Shown piece after piece: positions 1-10,459 of a stretch of 42,740 nucleotides of DNA (position 1 is its first letter; the number at the start of each line of letters is the position of its first letter). Source of the stretch: Leptospirales bacterium. Its GTDB lineage: Bacteria > Spirochaetota > Leptospiria > Leptospirales > Leptospiraceae. Below the pieces are notes generated by a model that did not search any database, had not been told where the DNA came from, and saw only the letters and a list, made by a program, of their open reading frames with translations. A program made the translations under genes and the position numbers. The stretch spans positions 1 to 42,740 of the forward strand of contig JAAFIR010000038.1 of the NCBI GenBank assembly GCA_013297885.1. Reading direction: 5' to 3'.

Positions 1-168
1 CATTAAACCTCCATTATCCTCAAACTTTATTTAAATAAAAGTGAACAAAACCCAGCTTGAATATTTTTTACTTTAAAGTTTTGACACAAAAAAAAATTTA
101 ATATATTCTTTACAGTTTTTTTTTTAATAGTTATTAAAAAGTTAACTTTTTTAATTAAGGATATTCAC

Positions 169-1386
169 ATGTCTTAGTGTAGATTTAATAGTTCAACAAA
201 TTCACTATTTTTATTTTCCTTTATTATAATTTTTAATTGTAATCCTACAAAATATCCATCTCCTTCTAGTCCAGAATCAAACTTTTTTAAAACTTATTCT
301 ATTTATAATATTATAAGTCCAAATAAACAAGATTTTTGTGGTTTAAAAATGCCGACAACAAATCCGACACCTGCAACTCCTACTACTTCAAATCCTGCTT
401 CAACACCCTCAACACCAACTGTCACATCTTCCACAAAAGATATCACTACTTATTCTATACCATCTCTTGGATTAACTGGAATTATTAATGGAACAGAAAT
501 TTACATGATTACTGAAACTTATTCTGCATTTGTTCCTGAAATCGCAACATTCACCACAACAGGAAAAACAGTAATGATTGGTTCTATTGAACAAATAAGT
601 GGAACGACACAAAATAATTATTCTAACTCTTTAACTTATATTGTAACGGCTGAAGATGGAACCACAAAAAATTACTTTGTGCGACTTTATGCACCTAGAA
701 CAGTTTCATCTAATTTAAAAGCTTGGTTTAAAGCAAATTCTTTAGCCCTTACTAATGGAGCAAATGTAACTAGCTGGACTGATTCAAGTGGAACTGGAAA
801 CACTGTAACTGTAGGTTCAAATTTTCCAACATTTATTACTCCTTCAATTAATGGTCAACCAGCTGTGAATTTTAATGGGACAAATAATTTTTTGGAAAAA
901 ACTTCAGGAATTGGATTAACTACTACTCCTCATTCTATAATTACTGTTTTTAAACCAATAGTCGGAAATAACATTGTAGTGATTTCATTTGGTACTAACG
1001 CATGTGGAACAGATAAAGTTTTTCAAATTTTACCAAGTGGAGCATTAAATACTGGAATATGTAATGTTCATAGTTTAGAAGATCTAACAACTATTATGGT
1101 TTCTAATACAAACTATATTGCTTCAAATTCATATATAAATGGTGCTACTTCTAATTTATTTTTAAATGGAACATTGCTTAAATCCGAATCACCATCTGTT
1201 GGAAATTATACTAATAATACAAACATGGCAATTGGAAAAAGATCAACTTCAAATGTAGCTTTTTTTAATGGGCAAATTGCCGAGATACTCTATTATGATA
1301 CAAATTTATCAACACCAAACATTCAAATTTTACATTGTTATTTATCTAAAAAATACAATCTAACAATTTCACATACTTGTAATTAG
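169..1386 (+). CDS. LamG-like surface lipoprotein with an in-frame amber codon at position 3
   Basis: The uninterrupted reading frame starts at ATG 349, but that start gives no export signal. The same frame is open back to 178 and encodes a lipoprotein signal: a hydrophobic stretch ending in FIIIFNC, with the lipobox Cys at 238-240. The only upstream start is ATG 169, preceded by AAGG at 157-160, and it is followed by TCT and then TAG (175-177). The gene therefore looks like a lipoprotein gene with a nonsense codon at codon 3. After the Cys comes a Thr/Pro/Ser-rich linker. Next is a cadherin-like or DUF5018-like segment (YIVTAEDGTTKNY, just after 620), then a LamG/concanavalin-type fold of about 220 residues (LKAWFKA, then NGQPAVNFNG) that probably binds carbohydrate or matrix ligands. 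The predicted location is the cell surface. A recent mutation, a sequence error or a non-standard start are all possible. I am sure of the fold type but not of the ligand. Confidence 0.7.
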
Positions 1387-1551
1387 TTTTTCAAATTAAG
1401 ATAATAGATTAAATCGGTAAATTAAAAAAAGTTATATACCCAACATTTTCCAAACTATATGGTGAATAATTTTAACTATTAAATGTTTGGTTGATACAAA
1501 ATTAATGAAGATTTTGATATCTTTGAATTACTTTTTAAGTTTTAAAAAAAT

Positions 1552-2076
1552 TTATTGAAAGAATTTTAAATAAACAAAATAATTTAATACACCAAGAAAT
1601 AATCCAAACATCCACCCAGTAATTATATCTGAAAGAAAATGATGAAGGGTGATGAGTCTTGCAAACCCAGCAAAAAAACTAAACCAGAAAAGCCCGGGAC
1701 TAAAAGAATAAATAAAAACCATTAAAGAAATTGCTGTCATTGAATTTGTGGCATGTGCTGAAGGAAAAGAATTATTCATATCTGGATTTGGATCTTTTTT
1801 TCCCATTACACGATTACCAGGTCTAACACGTTTAATTTTTCGTTTTATATATAAAGAAAATTTTTCTGAAAAAGTTGTAACAATTGCAAGATGTGCACAA
1901 AGAATTCCAAACTCTTTCCAAATCATACCATGGTTATAACAAACATATAAAAAAATCAAAAAGAAAATTTCTCCTCTATTAATTTTTCCCATAACAAAAT
2001 CTAATTTTTTATTTTTGATATATTTAAAAATAAAATTAGAAATTGAAAAATCTATTTTATCAATTAATTCAAACAA
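1552..2076 (-). CDS. PAP2-superfamily membrane phosphatase
   Basis: A 174-residue membrane protein with about five hydrophobic segments and the three PAP2 signature blocks: K79 to RP at 84-85, SFPSAHAT at 103-110 (the PSGH motif with Ala for Gly), and R140/H146/D150 (R-x5-H-x3-D). Members hydrolyse lipid phosphates such as undecaprenyl pyrophosphate or phosphatidate at the membrane surface through a phospho-histidine; the substrate cannot be told from sequence. The start overlaps the end of hisS by 8 bases, so the two are co-transcribed with the upstream PilZ-type gene. Length is normal for a single-domain bacterial PAP2 protein. Confidence 0.88.
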   Translation of the reverse strand: MFELIDKIDFSISNFIFKYIKNKKLDFVMGKINRGEIFFLIFLYVCYNHGMIWKEFGILCAHLAIVTTFSEKFSLYIKRKIKRVRPGNRVMGKKDPNPDMNNSFPSAHATNSMTAISLMVFIYSFSPGLFWFSFFAGFARLITLHHFLSDIITGWMFGLFLGVLNYFVYLKFFQ

Positions 2077-3385
2077 ATAAAGACTCTACTTCTTTTATTA
2101 AATTTTCTAAGTTGATTTCTTTTTCTTCTCTTTTGATTAAATCTTTTAGTTTGATTTTTTTTGAACTTGCTTCTTCTTCACCGAGAACCAATAAATAACG
2201 GTAACCTTTTTTTTCAGCAATTGAAATTTGTTTTCCTAGTTTTTGTTTATCTTCTAATGTTAAATCAACTGAAATATTATTTTTTCTAAGTATATTAGCA
2301 ACTTCTAATGTGTTTGGAAAAAGTTTTTCATCTAAAAGTGGAATAAAAATTGTATTATGTTTTTTGATTTCAGGAATTAAATTATGAGATTTTAAAAAAT
2401 TTTCAAGAGTTACATCTCCAAGTCCAAAACCAATTCCAGAAAGTTCTTCATTAGAAAATAATCCAATTAAATTATCATATCTACCACCACCATAAAGAGA
2501 ACGTTTATTTTCTGGATTGGTATCAAATACTTCAAAAATAAATCCAGTGTAATAATCAAAACCTCTGATAATAGATGGATCAAACTCTATACATTCATCT
2601 AAACCAAGTGATTTTAATTCAGAAAATAATTTTTTGGTTTCAGAAATAACTTCAGAATCAATTCCTGAAAAATTATCCAAAGTTTCGAAATTAGACTCCA
2701 AATAAGAATAAACAAGTTTTAAATCTTCAGCTGGATTTTTTAATAATACTGAAATATCTTTTTCAAATTCTTCTTTAGAAATTTTATTTTTTTTATCTAA
2801 TAATTTTGCAACTGCTTGTTCATATGCTTCATCAAGTTTTAAAGTATTTTTTAAAAAACCTGTTAAAATTTTTCTGTGGGAAATTTTTACTTTAAAAGAA
2901 TTTTTGGGTGCTTTAAAAGCAAACAAAATTTCGCAAGCAAGTTGAATGATTTCTAATTCTGCTCGATAAGAATTAATTCCAAAAATATCTACATTCAATT
3001 GCCAATGTTCACGTAGCCTTCCATGACCAGGTGCTTCGTAACGCCATAAATTTGGTATAGAAAACCAACGAATCGGTTTTGGTAAATCTCTATTTTTTGA
3101 AGCTACCATTCTAGCTAAAGTGGGAGTCATTTCAGGTCTCACCGCAACATGACGTTTTCCTTTGTCTATAAAATCATAAAGCTGGCGACCTACAATTTCT
3201 TCGCCAGTTTTAGCTTTGTACAAATCGAATGATTCTATTAATGGTGCATCATATTCTTCATATCCAAAAAGTTTGACAGTTTTTTTCATAATCCTGAACA
3301 TCCATTCTCTAAAACGCATGTCATCAGGATAAAAATCTCTTGTGCCTTTATAATTTTCTGTAGGAAGTTTTTTTTCTTTACTCAC
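2069..3385 (-). CDS. hisS: Histidyl-tRNA synthetase
   Basis: A 438-residue class II aminoacyl-tRNA synthetase that charges tRNA-His in the cytosol. The N-terminus has the typical [10 protein letters not shown]. Motif 2 appears as [19 protein letters not shown], followed by the histidine-specific signature [15 protein letters not shown] and motif 3 [10 protein letters not shown] with [10 protein letters not shown]-terminal anticodon-binding domain of about 95 residues follows. Length fits the family. The start overlaps the preceding DUF1577-like gene by four bases (ATGA) and the end overlaps the PAP2 gene, so the three form a tight operon. This is an essential single-copy type of gene and shows no oddities. 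Confidence 0.97.
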   Translation of the reverse strand: MSKEKKLPTENYKGTRDFYPDDMRFREWMFRIMKKTVKLFGYEEYDAPLIESFDLYKAKTGEEIVGRQLYDFIDKGKRHVAVRPEMTPTLARMVASKNRDLPKPIRWFSIPNLWRYEAPGHGRLREHWQLNVDIFGINSYRAELEIIQLACEILFAFKAPKNSFKVKISHRKILTGFLKNTLKLDEAYEQAVAKLLDKKNKISKEEFEKDISVLLKNPAEDLKLVYSYLESNFETLDNFSGIDSEVISETKKLFSELKSLGLDECIEFDPSIIRGFDYYTGFIFEVFDTNPENKRSLYGGGRYDNLIGLFSNEELSGIGFGLGDVTLENFLKSHNLIPEIKKHNTIFIPLLDEKLFPNTLEVANILRKNNISVDLTLEDKQKLGKQISIAEKKGYRYLLVLGEEEASSKKIKLKDLIKREEKEINLENLIKEVESLFV

Positions 3386-4563
3386 TTATTAAATGCTCTT
3401 ATGATTTCTCTATATTTTTCAATACCTCTTTCATCAGTAGTTGAACCTGTAATTTCAGCACCGATATAGGTTTTATTATTCATCGAGTAAATATGCTTCA
3501 TCATCATTGAAAAACGAATTGGAGTCATCATCTTAAAACTAATATCCATTGAAAAGCTTGGTTTAATTTTGATAGCGTCTCTAATATACTCAGAATTTGC
3601 TTCAATCAATACACCAAATTCAGAAACATCAATTATGTTTTGTCTTTCCTCAATCAAAGCAGTACTCGAGTCCATAATTCTTTTGATAATTGTATCTGCA
3701 ATCACAGAAAAATAATCAACATTTCCCACTGAAACTTCTTTATTTGATTGGTTATAACAATAACCAATAATCACATTTTCATCTTCACCTTTAAAAATAA
3801 TAGGGTAGTATAAAAATGAAATTAAATTTTCTTTTCTAAAACCAGCAATTTTTTCATCTAAAATGAATTCTTCTTCATAATAATCTTTTAAATTAAAACA
3901 AGAAATTTCTTCTGATGATGTCATTTTTAATGTATTAGTAATAAAAATTGGAAGCTCATGTTTTAAAACTAAATCTTCTTCAACACTTAAATCATCTCGG
4001 TTAAATAGTGGAACTACTTTTGAAAATGGATATTTTTGTTTTAAAGTTTTATCAATCTCATTAAAAATTACTTCTACTGAAAAACCAAGAGCTGTTTTAA
4101 TATCCAAATCAATTTTTGCAACTTGAAAATTCGTGGCAAAAACTGGATTTTCTTTTGTAATAAATCTATCATGTTTTCTATTTTTTTTTGCAATTCTAAC
4201 TTGTTTAATTTGAACTGAATGTGAATTTTCTTTAGAAGAAAATCTTTCAAAAGAAATTTCAAAAAACTGTTCTTTTGCAAATTTATGAATAGCTATTTCA
4301 TAATCTTTTGATAAAGAAGAGTCTGCAGTTGTTTCCAAAACAAATTTCTTTTTTTCAGATGTTGATTTAATTGTTAAACTATTTTTTCCTTTATAATTTT
4401 TTAGAACAGGTTCTTTAAATAATAAATTATGTTGTATTAATTCTAATATCTTTTCAGGATTATTTTCCACTAACTCCCATTCACGAGGTGTCTGGTGAAT
4501 GGTTGTTAGTTTTGATAATACTTCTTTTTTTTGGCTTTCAGTTGCTTTGTCCTCTTTATTCAA
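3382..4563 (-). CDS. DUF1577-like protein with split PilZ motif
   Basis: A 393-residue soluble protein that starts at TTG with GAGGG about ten bases upstream. It resembles the Leptospira-restricted DUF1577 family (recognition by overall pattern, not by search). The two halves of a PilZ c-di-GMP-binding motif are visible but far apart: RKHDR at 129-133 (RxxxR) and DVSEFG at 312-317 (DxSxxG). Canonical PilZ domains keep these about 20-35 residues apart. The roughly 180 residues between them look GAF-like ([13 protein letters not shown], then a helix near 285-300). The same arrangement recurs in the protein at 17825. It is translationally coupled to hisS by ATGA. A c-di-GMP receptor or regulator is plausible; the target is unknown. 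Confidence 0.75.
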   Translation of the reverse strand: MNKEDKATESQKKEVLSKLTTIHQTPREWELVENNPEKILELIQHNLLFKEPVLKNYKGKNSLTIKSTSEKKKFVLETTADSSLSKDYEIAIHKFAKEQFFEISFERFSSKENSHSVQIKQVRIAKKNRKHDRFITKENPVFATNFQVAKIDLDIKTALGFSVEVIFNEIDKTLKQKYPFSKVVPLFNRDDLSVEEDLVLKHELPIFITNTLKMTSSEEISCFNLKDYYEEEFILDEKIAGFRKENLISFLYYPIIFKGEDENVIIGYCYNQSNKEVSVGNVDYFSVIADTIIKRIMDSSTALIEERQNIIDVSEFGVLIEANSEYIRDAIKIKPSFSMDISFKMMTPIRFSMMMKHIYSMNNKTYIGAEITGSTTDERGIEKYREIIRAFNK

Positions 4564-4575
4564 AATATAAAACCC

Positions 4576-6627
4576 TCAGTTTATTTTTTTGAAACTCACT
4601 CTCCTATTTTTAGCTCTGCCTTCATCTGTATCATTCTCTGACAAAGGTTGTGAGTACCAATAAGCTTTAGTAGTAATTCTTTTTGCTTCCACACCTAGTG
4701 TAACAAAATAATTTTTTACTGCATTAGCTCTTTTTTCACTTAGCTTTAAATTAAAATCTTTTCCGGCTATATTATCAGTGTGACCACCAACTTCAAATTT
4801 ATCTAATAAATTTGTTTTGAAGTAATTCACCAATGGTTCTAAACTTTTCTTTTGTTCCTTGGTTAATTCAAACTCATTAAACTCAAAGAAAAGATTAGTT
4901 CCAAAGACTTTATTTTTAGAGTCAGATTTTTTCAAGAATATTTCAAAACTATCTTGATTTAAAAATTCATTCTCTTTTATAATTAAAGTCTCATCAACAT
5001 AACCTTCAGCTTTTCCCAAAATTTCAAAAGAAGTTTTAGGTCTAATATCTATAACAAAAAAATCTTTCTCTTTTTTCAAAGAAATTCCTTTTCTTTCAGT
5101 TTCAGTGAAAATTTTTACTAATCCACCCGAAATATCTTTCTTAGTTTCAAAATCCTTAAGAAATACTTTTAAATTTGAAGTAAAATTTTTAACTTCTCTA
5201 GGGGGTTTCACTTCTTTAGCAGGTTCAACTGGTTCAGCAATTTTAGCTTCTTTAGTATCTTTGAAGTCTTTAGCTGTTTTAGAGTCTTTTGTTTCTTTAG
5301 CTATTTTTGTATCGGGATAGTTTTCTTTTTTTGTTTCACCATCTTTTTCAAGAGGCATTAAAACAATTTTAACATATTTTGATTTTTTAAAACCAACTGA
5401 TCCTCTAAGATCTAATGAAAATTCTGTTGGATGAAAGTCTGGAGCAGATACTTCAATTTTATAAAGTGAATTGGTTAAAAGTTTAGTTTGAAAATTTTTT
5501 GGATTTATATTTGTTATATCACCACCAATTCTTTCTGATGTAATTATGTTGTACAAACCTTTTTCATTATAAATTTTAATTGTCGATGCAAGCCCAATCA
5601 TCTTTTCTTCTGATCCATCAAGTACAATTCCATGAAAATCAAACATATATGATTTTCTCATGCTCTCTGGAAATTTAGTTCTATAAATATCAAAATTTCC
5701 TTCCCCACCTTCTCGGTTAGAAGAAAAATAAATCCAATTTCCATCAATTGTCATTGATAAACCTTCATCGTCTAATACTGAGTTAAGAGGTTTTGGTAAT
5801 TTATAAACTTCTTTAAATGAATGAGAACGTAATGGAACATGTGAACTATTTAATTTATCTGATAAAGATTCTTTTTCGATAACTTCTTCATAATCAATTC
5901 CATAAAAATGAAATTTATGATATTCGTCTTTTCTGTCGGAGCTGAAATATAATGTTAAGTTATCAAAATTAAAACTTGGCATAATTTCATTTTCAGCTGT
6001 GTTAATTTTGATTCCCATATTAGTGGGTCTTGACCATTTTAATAATGGATCTTCTTTTGTATTCACACGTTCTGAAATCCATAAATCGAATCCACCATAT
6101 CCACCGGGTCTATTGGAAACAAAAACAATTGTTTTTCCATCTGGTGAAATTGCAGGCATCTTATCATCAAAATCAGAATTTAAATCATTTATATGAACTG
6201 GTACTGACCATTTGTCAATAGCAGATTCTCTTTTAGAATAATAAATATTTAAACCTTTATATCCATCTCTTGAATCAGATTTTTGCGATGTAAAAAACAT
6301 TTCTTTTGGTTTGCCATCCTCATCAAAATTAATTGTGAATGGTCCTTCAAATCCAGCAGAGCTTACTTCGTTTAAATTAACTGGTTCTTGCCACTGAGCT
6401 TTCCCTAATCTATCTCTAAAATTTTTATTTTCAGATAACCAAAAATCCATTCCACCTTGTCCACCCGGTCTATTGGATTGGAATACAATGTATTTTCCAT
6501 TTGGACTTATAACAGGATTATATTCAACGTTTTGTGAATTTAATGGATAGCCAAACTTGACTAGCTCTTGCTCTTTAACTTCTTGAGAAAAAAGGTTAAA
6601 ACAAAGAAAAAATAGATAAAATCTCAT
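4576..6627 (-). CDS. PD40 (TolB-like) repeat protein with C-terminal OmpA domain
   Basis: A 683-residue envelope protein. It has a short signal peptide (MRFYLFFLCFNLFSQ). Next come several PD40/WD40-like beta-propeller blades marked by SNRPGG-x-GG-x-D-x-W repeats near residues 52, 170 and 303. A middle beta domain of carboxypeptidase-regulatory type follows, then a Lys/Glu/Thr-rich low-complexity linker (roughly residues 435-480). The protein ends in an OmpA-like peptidoglycan-binding domain (roughly 565-683) with GGHTDN, LSEKRAN and EGRAKNRRV. The OmpA domain should anchor it to the murein, and the propeller probably scaffolds protein partners. The combination is common in Bacteroidota and spirochaetes. 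It ends 12 bases before the DUF1577-like start and may feed the same operon. Confidence 0.9.
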   Translation of the reverse strand: MRFYLFFLCFNLFSQEVKEQELVKFGYPLNSQNVEYNPVISPNGKYIVFQSNRPGGQGGMDFWLSENKNFRDRLGKAQWQEPVNLNEVSSAGFEGPFTINFDEDGKPKEMFFTSQKSDSRDGYKGLNIYYSKRESAIDKWSVPVHINDLNSDFDDKMPAISPDGKTIVFVSNRPGGYGGFDLWISERVNTKEDPLLKWSRPTNMGIKINTAENEIMPSFNFDNLTLYFSSDRKDEYHKFHFYGIDYEEVIEKESLSDKLNSSHVPLRSHSFKEVYKLPKPLNSVLDDEGLSMTIDGNWIYFSSNREGGEGNFDIYRTKFPESMRKSYMFDFHGIVLDGSEEKMIGLASTIKIYNEKGLYNIITSERIGGDITNINPKNFQTKLLTNSLYKIEVSAPDFHPTEFSLDLRGSVGFKKSKYVKIVLMPLEKDGETKKENYPDTKIAKETKDSKTAKDFKDTKEAKIAEPVEPAKEVKPPREVKNFTSNLKVFLKDFETKKDISGGLVKIFTETERKGISLKKEKDFFVIDIRPKTSFEILGKAEGYVDETLIIKENEFLNQDSFEIFLKKSDSKNKVFGTNLFFEFNEFELTKEQKKSLEPLVNYFKTNLLDKFEVGGHTDNIAGKDFNLKLSEKRANAVKNYFVTLGVEAKRITTKAYWYSQPLSENDTDEGRAKNRRVSFKKIN

Positions 6628-6689
6628 GTATCTATTATCGAATTAAAAATGCCTTTAGCTATTTGTTTTTCTTGTCGAAAAAGATTTTT

Positions 6690-7253
6690 TTAAAGCTCTT
6701 CTAGTCTCTCACAAATATAGTGATACAACATAATGTGCATTTCTTGAATTCTTGGTGTGTGTTTTGATGGAACATCTAATAAAAAATCAACTTGACCTGC
6801 CAATTTTCCCCCACTTTCCCCAGTGAGAGCAATTGTATTTACATTTAATGACTTTGCCATTTCCACAGCAGCCAAAATATTTTTTGAATTTCCACTTGTG
6901 CTAATTGCTAATAAAACTCCACCTTGTTTGCCGTATGCTTCCACTTGACGAGCAAAAATAGTTTCATAAGAATAATCATTTGCCCAAGCAGTAATCACTG
7001 CAGGATTAGAAGAAAGACAAATCACATTTAGAGCTTTTCTTTCTTTTAAAAATCGACCTACCAATTCTCCTGCAATATGCATAGAGTCAGAAGCAGAACC
7101 ACCATTTCCACAAACCATTAAAGGAAGATTTTTTTTTAATATAGAATCAATAAGTTCTACCGCCTGCATAACCTTTCTTTCAAGTTCTACATTTTCAATT
7201 AATTTCTCCATATTGGATTTGGCTTCGATTAATTGCTCTTTTAGTGATTTCAT
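6690..7253 (-). CDS. gmhA: Phosphoheptose isomerase (sedoheptulose 7-phosphate isomerase)
   Basis: A 187-residue single SIS-domain protein of normal GmhA length. Diagnostic segments are CGNGGSASDS at 48-57, followed by H59 and E63 in the metal/catalytic positions, the phosphate-binding STSGNS at 118-123, and TPRIQEMH near 166-173. It converts sedoheptulose 7-phosphate to D-glycero-D-manno-heptose 7-phosphate, the first step of ADP-heptose synthesis for LPS core or related glycans, in the cytosol. No other heptose gene lies beside it. The 60-base gap to the downstream PD40/OmpA gene would allow co-transcription. Confidence 0.93.
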   Translation of the reverse strand: MKSLKEQLIEAKSNMEKLIENVELERKVMQAVELIDSILKKNLPLMVCGNGGSASDSMHIAGELVGRFLKERKALNVICLSSNPAVITAWANDYSYETIFARQVEAYGKQGGVLLAISTSGNSKNILAAVEMAKSLNVNTIALTGESGGKLAGQVDFLLDVPSKHTPRIQEMHIMLYHYICERLEEL

Positions 7254-7367
7254 AATTTGATTTTTTTTTGTAAAATTGAAATGTAAAGGAATAAAATCTC
7301 AATCGAGCCAAATGTTTTGATAGTTGGTAGGGAATATAAACCACCAAGAAAAATTTCCCAACACTAC

Positions 7368-7479
7368 CCGAAAGGGATTGAAACGTTTCGCGAAGCGAAG
7401 TAGTTGAAAGCCCGGTTTTTTTCCACTTTGTAAATATCATACTTTTCGTTTAAGCAGTGTTATGTGGAAAAAAATTCGG
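7368..7479 (+). ncRNA. Flavo-1-like three-helix intergenic element, copy A
   Basis: Closing stem CCGAA (7368-7372) with TTCGG (7475-7479), a compensatory variant of the usual GCGAA/TTCGC. Then conserved GGGATTGAAACG, a short first hairpin (TTTCGC/GCGAAG) around 7386-7400, conserved TAGTTGAAAGCCCG, and a second hairpin whose arms are TTTTTTTCCAC (ending 7425) and GTGGAAAAAAA (from 7464). It lies between gmhA and the cyclase, 22 bases past the cyclase stop. The family assignment rests on resemblance and structure; transcription is not shown. Confidence 0.65.
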
Positions 7480-7501
7480 CAAAAAAAATCAGAAAATACT
7501 T

Positions 7502-8812
7502 TTAGATTTGTTTTAAATCTATGTTCATATACATTTCTAAAAATCTTTCATTTGGAATATAACCAAAATCATCAATTGAAAGTTCTGTTTTGATTTTTTT
7601 TAAAAAATACATATCGATTTCGCCTTTGTTCTTTGCAGCTACTTTTCCTCTATACTCACAATCAAAAAAATCTTTTATACTATCATAAACTTCTTTTGAA
7701 ATATTAATTTCACCAGCAACACCACTTGATTCTAATCTACTTGCAGTATTTACGGAATCACCCCAAATATCATATGCGAATTTTTTTTCTCCAATTACTC
7801 CTGCCACCACAGGACCTGTATGAATTCCAATTCGTAATTCCCATGATTTTTTTTCCATAGATTTTTTTAATTCTAAAGCAGCCAAACAAGTGTCAACAGT
7901 GTGTGTGTTATTTCTAATTGGAATTCCTCCAGCACACATATATGAATCACCAATTGTTTTTAACTTTTCTAATTTGAATGGTTCAATGATTTTATCAAAG
8001 TTTGTAAAATTTGCATCTAAATTTTTTATCAATTCTTCTGGATTCATTACTTCTGTAATTTTTGTAAAACCTTTAAAATCAGAAAATAAAATAGTTATAT
8101 TTTCATAAAAGATTGGTTTTACAAAACCGTTGTCTTTTAGTTCTTGGGCAACTTCAAATGGTAAAATATTTAACAAAAGTTTTTCACTTCTATTTTTTTC
8201 ATTTTCAGAAATGAGGATTAATTCTTTTAATTTTTTATTTAAATCGAAATTTGCTAGCCCTATAAATCTAACAGAATTAAAAATTCCATAAATCATAATT
8301 CCCAAAAAAGAAAATGTAAAAATATATAAAAAGATATTTTTGTTATTTTCAAAATTCATAATATTGACATAAGGAAACCAATCAAAATAGATTCCTACCA
8401 AAAGTAAAAAATAAATCATTAGTGAAGTAATGAGTAAAAAAATTGGTTGAGAAGTTTTTGGTGAAAATAAAGAGCTTACGACTACATTACAAACTAACAT
8501 TCCTGAAAATGCGGAGTTTCCACTTCCTGTTAAATAAATTAAAATAAAAATAGAAACTAAATCCATCGAAGCTGGAACAAATGGTAAAATCCAAAATCTT
8601 AAATAATTAAATTTTATAAAAAATTCAGAAATTGTCCAAACAATTGATAAAGAAGTTAAAAACCAAGAAATTACTTTAAATAAAACTAAATGTTCAGGAA
8701 TAAAAAATAACAAGGTTAAATTTGCAAATAGCCTAACAAAATTGGGAACTATTGATTTATTTCTATCCGCATTTACTTGTTCTTTTTTTAATTTGCTTTC
8801 TAGAGATTCCAA
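7502..8812 (-). CDS. Class III adenylate cyclase with N-terminal membrane domain
   Basis: A 436-residue protein with about six membrane segments in residues 28-190, a short linker helix (NEKNRSEKLLLNILP), and a class III cyclase domain from about 235. Metal-binding aspartates are D245 (FSDFKGF) and D289 (KTIGD). Substrate-selecting residues are K285 and D348 (AYDIWGD), the Lys/Asp pair typical of adenylate cyclases, and transition-state residues are N355 and R359 (VNTASR). All catalytic residues are present, so it should make cAMP from ATP as a membrane-bound dimer. The membrane part probably senses a signal, but the ligand is unknown. A second cyclase of different architecture is at 19641. 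Element A follows its stop. Confidence 0.92.
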   Translation of the reverse strand: MESLESKLKKEQVNADRNKSIVPNFVRLFANLTLLFFIPEHLVLFKVISWFLTSLSIVWTISEFFIKFNYLRFWILPFVPASMDLVSIFILIYLTGSGNSAFSGMLVCNVVVSSLFSPKTSQPIFLLITSLMIYFLLLVGIYFDWFPYVNIMNFENNKNIFLYIFTFSFLGIMIYGIFNSVRFIGLANFDLNKKLKELILISENEKNRSEKLLLNILPFEVAQELKDNGFVKPIFYENITILFSDFKGFTKITEVMNPEELIKNLDANFTNFDKIIEPFKLEKLKTIGDSYMCAGGIPIRNNTHTVDTCLAALELKKSMEKKSWELRIGIHTGPVVAGVIGEKKFAYDIWGDSVNTASRLESSGVAGEINISKEVYDSIKDFFDCEYRGKVAAKNKGEIDMYFLKKIKTELSIDDFGYIPNERFLEMYMNIDLKQI

Positions 8813-8983
8813 GATAAATTCTAGTTCTTCTTAAGAGTTCATAATGCCAAGTTCGATTTTTGTTTCTCTGAAATTTTTTCTTGATTCATAATCAGAACAA
8901 ATTTGATTTGGATTAGAAAGTGTTTTTATTTAGACTAATCGGTAAAAATAATGATTAGAGTTTATAAAGTAAATATTACTGTT

Positions 8984-9532
8984 TTAAAATTGATTGTATT
9001 GAAATGAAAGTTCTGAAATAGCAGTTGAAATAAATTTTTCTTTTTCAGAATAAATTTTCATTTCAGTGTAAATTCCATTTTTTGGATTTTTATATATTTC
9101 AAGTGTTTTATCTTTTAAATTAAAAATGATGTATTCTGAAATTTCGGCTTTTGCATACATATTTGCTTTTTTTCTGTCAAATTCTAAACTAGAATTTGCA
9201 ACTTCAATTACTAAAATTGCTTTTGTTGGATGGGATTTTGAATAATCTCCTTCTGGAACAATTGAAATATCTGGCTCTGGTTCGGAGCCACCAATTGAGA
9301 TCGGATTTTCTGATTGAATATAAAATAAATTTCCAAAATTTTTGATTAAAAATTTAAAAATTTTTTGAACTACATTTGAATGAATTGGATCTTTAGGCAT
9401 TTTTTCGTAAACTACTCCTTCAATAAGCTCAGATTTTTCTTTTATCATTCCATGTTCAAAAAGTAGATGATAAGCATCTATTGAAATCGGAACTTGAATT
9501 GGTTCAATTCTTTTACTCATAACATAATTCAA
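8984..9532 (-). CDS. Uma2-family (DUF820) putative PD-(D/E)XK protein
   Basis: A 182-residue protein of the Uma2 family, a restriction-endonuclease-like fold abundant in Leptospira and cyanobacteria. Visible family marks are the N-terminal ELIEGVVYEKMP, the acidic EPEPDISIVPEGDY (PD position) and AILVIEVANSS (E-x-x position, with Ala where Ser is more usual), then KANMYAKAEISEYIIFN. Either ATG 9532 or the ATG four codons later could be the start. The biological role of Uma2 proteins is not established, and nuclease activity here is inference. It stands 75 bases downstream of, not overlapping, the nucleosidase-type gene. Confidence 0.87.
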   Translation of the reverse strand: MNYVMSKRIEPIQVPISIDAYHLLFEHGMIKEKSELIEGVVYEKMPKDPIHSNVVQKIFKFLIKNFGNLFYIQSENPISIGGSEPEPDISIVPEGDYSKSHPTKAILVIEVANSSLEFDRKKANMYAKAEISEYIIFNLKDKTLEIYKNPKNGIYTEMKIYSEKEKFISTAISELSFQYNQF

Positions 9533-9607
9533 TTTTAAAAATAAAATAAATCAAGTCTTTTTTTTATTTATGGTTTAAGACTTTTATTTTAATTTTTACA
9601 AATAAAA

Positions 9608-10459
9608 TTAATCAGGCACAACTTCTAATTTATTTTTTAATTCATCTAGAGCTTTTTTTGTTTCTTGTTTAGAATTTGTTTTTTTGTTTTTGATAAAATC
9701 ATTTAAGTTTTTTAAATCCATTCTTCCAGAACGAATTTTATTTCCTTTCATCATATCTAAAACTTGAAATCTCTGGGTTGTGCTTAATTGTAAATTTTCA
9801 GAAATATCTTCAAAAGCTTTGTATTCTTTGGAATCTAGAACTTCAGTTTCAGGAGCTTCAATAGTTGTTTTTTTTCTTGCTTGGTTTAGAATTGTGATTA
9901 AAGAAGGAATATTTTTTTCAATCATCCCTTGGACAAATGAACCAGAAAGTTTTTCAAGCTCTAAATGATCTGACACAATTTTTAGAACAAGAATATTATG
10001 TGAAAGCATAAATGAATTTGCAGATTCAAAAAATCCACTTGCTTCCATATCTACTAGTTTGTCAAATTTACGGATTGCAGCTTTTGAAACAGGAAAATCA
10101 AAAGTAGTAATGCTAGATTCTGTAAATGAATGAGTGTATAAAATTTCAGGATAATAAATTTTTTCAGAAGATTCATCTTCAATTTTATTTACAACCATTG
10201 CTTGACCAATTTTATTTTTATCTGAAACAGAACCACAAATTCCAAAATTAATAATTTTATCATTTTTTCTGGGTGGTTCTTTAAGAAGTAAATAAGTAGT
10301 TGCAATCGCAGATTTTAATTTTCCAATTCCTGAAATAATTAATTTCATTTGTTCGTTTTCATAAATATCAAAACGAGTGTGGGTTAAATTTTTTTTTAAT
10401 TTAAAATGTCTGATAACAGGAATTGCTTCAGATGAAAATGCAGTTACAATATAAATCAT
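9608..10459 (-). CDS. Nucleoside phosphorylase / MTA-SAH nucleosidase-like protein
   Basis: A 283-residue protein whose first ~195 residues match the PNP/UDP phosphorylase fold. They include [38 protein letters not shown], the ribose-binding DMEASGFFESA and LKIVSDH with the late Asp. Family members cleave the glycosidic bond of nucleosides such as methylthioadenosine or adenosylhomocysteine, or process futalosine; which one cannot be told. The C-terminal ~85 residues are a Lys-rich helical extension not usual for MTAN. Its ATG overlaps the gpsA stop by one base (TAATG), so the two are co-translated. Confidence 0.8.
   Translation of the reverse strand: MIYIVTAFSSEAIPVIRHFKLKKNLTHTRFDIYENEQMKLIISGIGKLKSAIATTYLLLKEPPRKNDKIINFGICGSVSDKNKIGQAMVVNKIEDESSEKIYYPEILYTHSFTESSITTFDFPVSKAAIRKFDKLVDMEASGFFESANSFMLSHNILVLKIVSDHLELEKLSGSFVQGMIEKNIPSLITILNQARKKTTIEAPETEVLDSKEYKAFEDISENLQLSTTQRFQVLDMMKGNKIRSGRMDLKNLNDFIKNKKTNSKQETKKALDELKNKLEVVPD

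Noticed and set aside
7195-7440. Open frame of 81 codons on the minus strand overlapping the gmhA start
   Set aside because: It runs through element A and the gmhA 5' end in another frame, and its product is not protein-like.
8813-8983. Short minus-strand frame ending ETKIELGIMNS upstream of the cyclase
   Set aside because: About 30 codons without a usable start; it may be a gene remnant, but nothing supports it.
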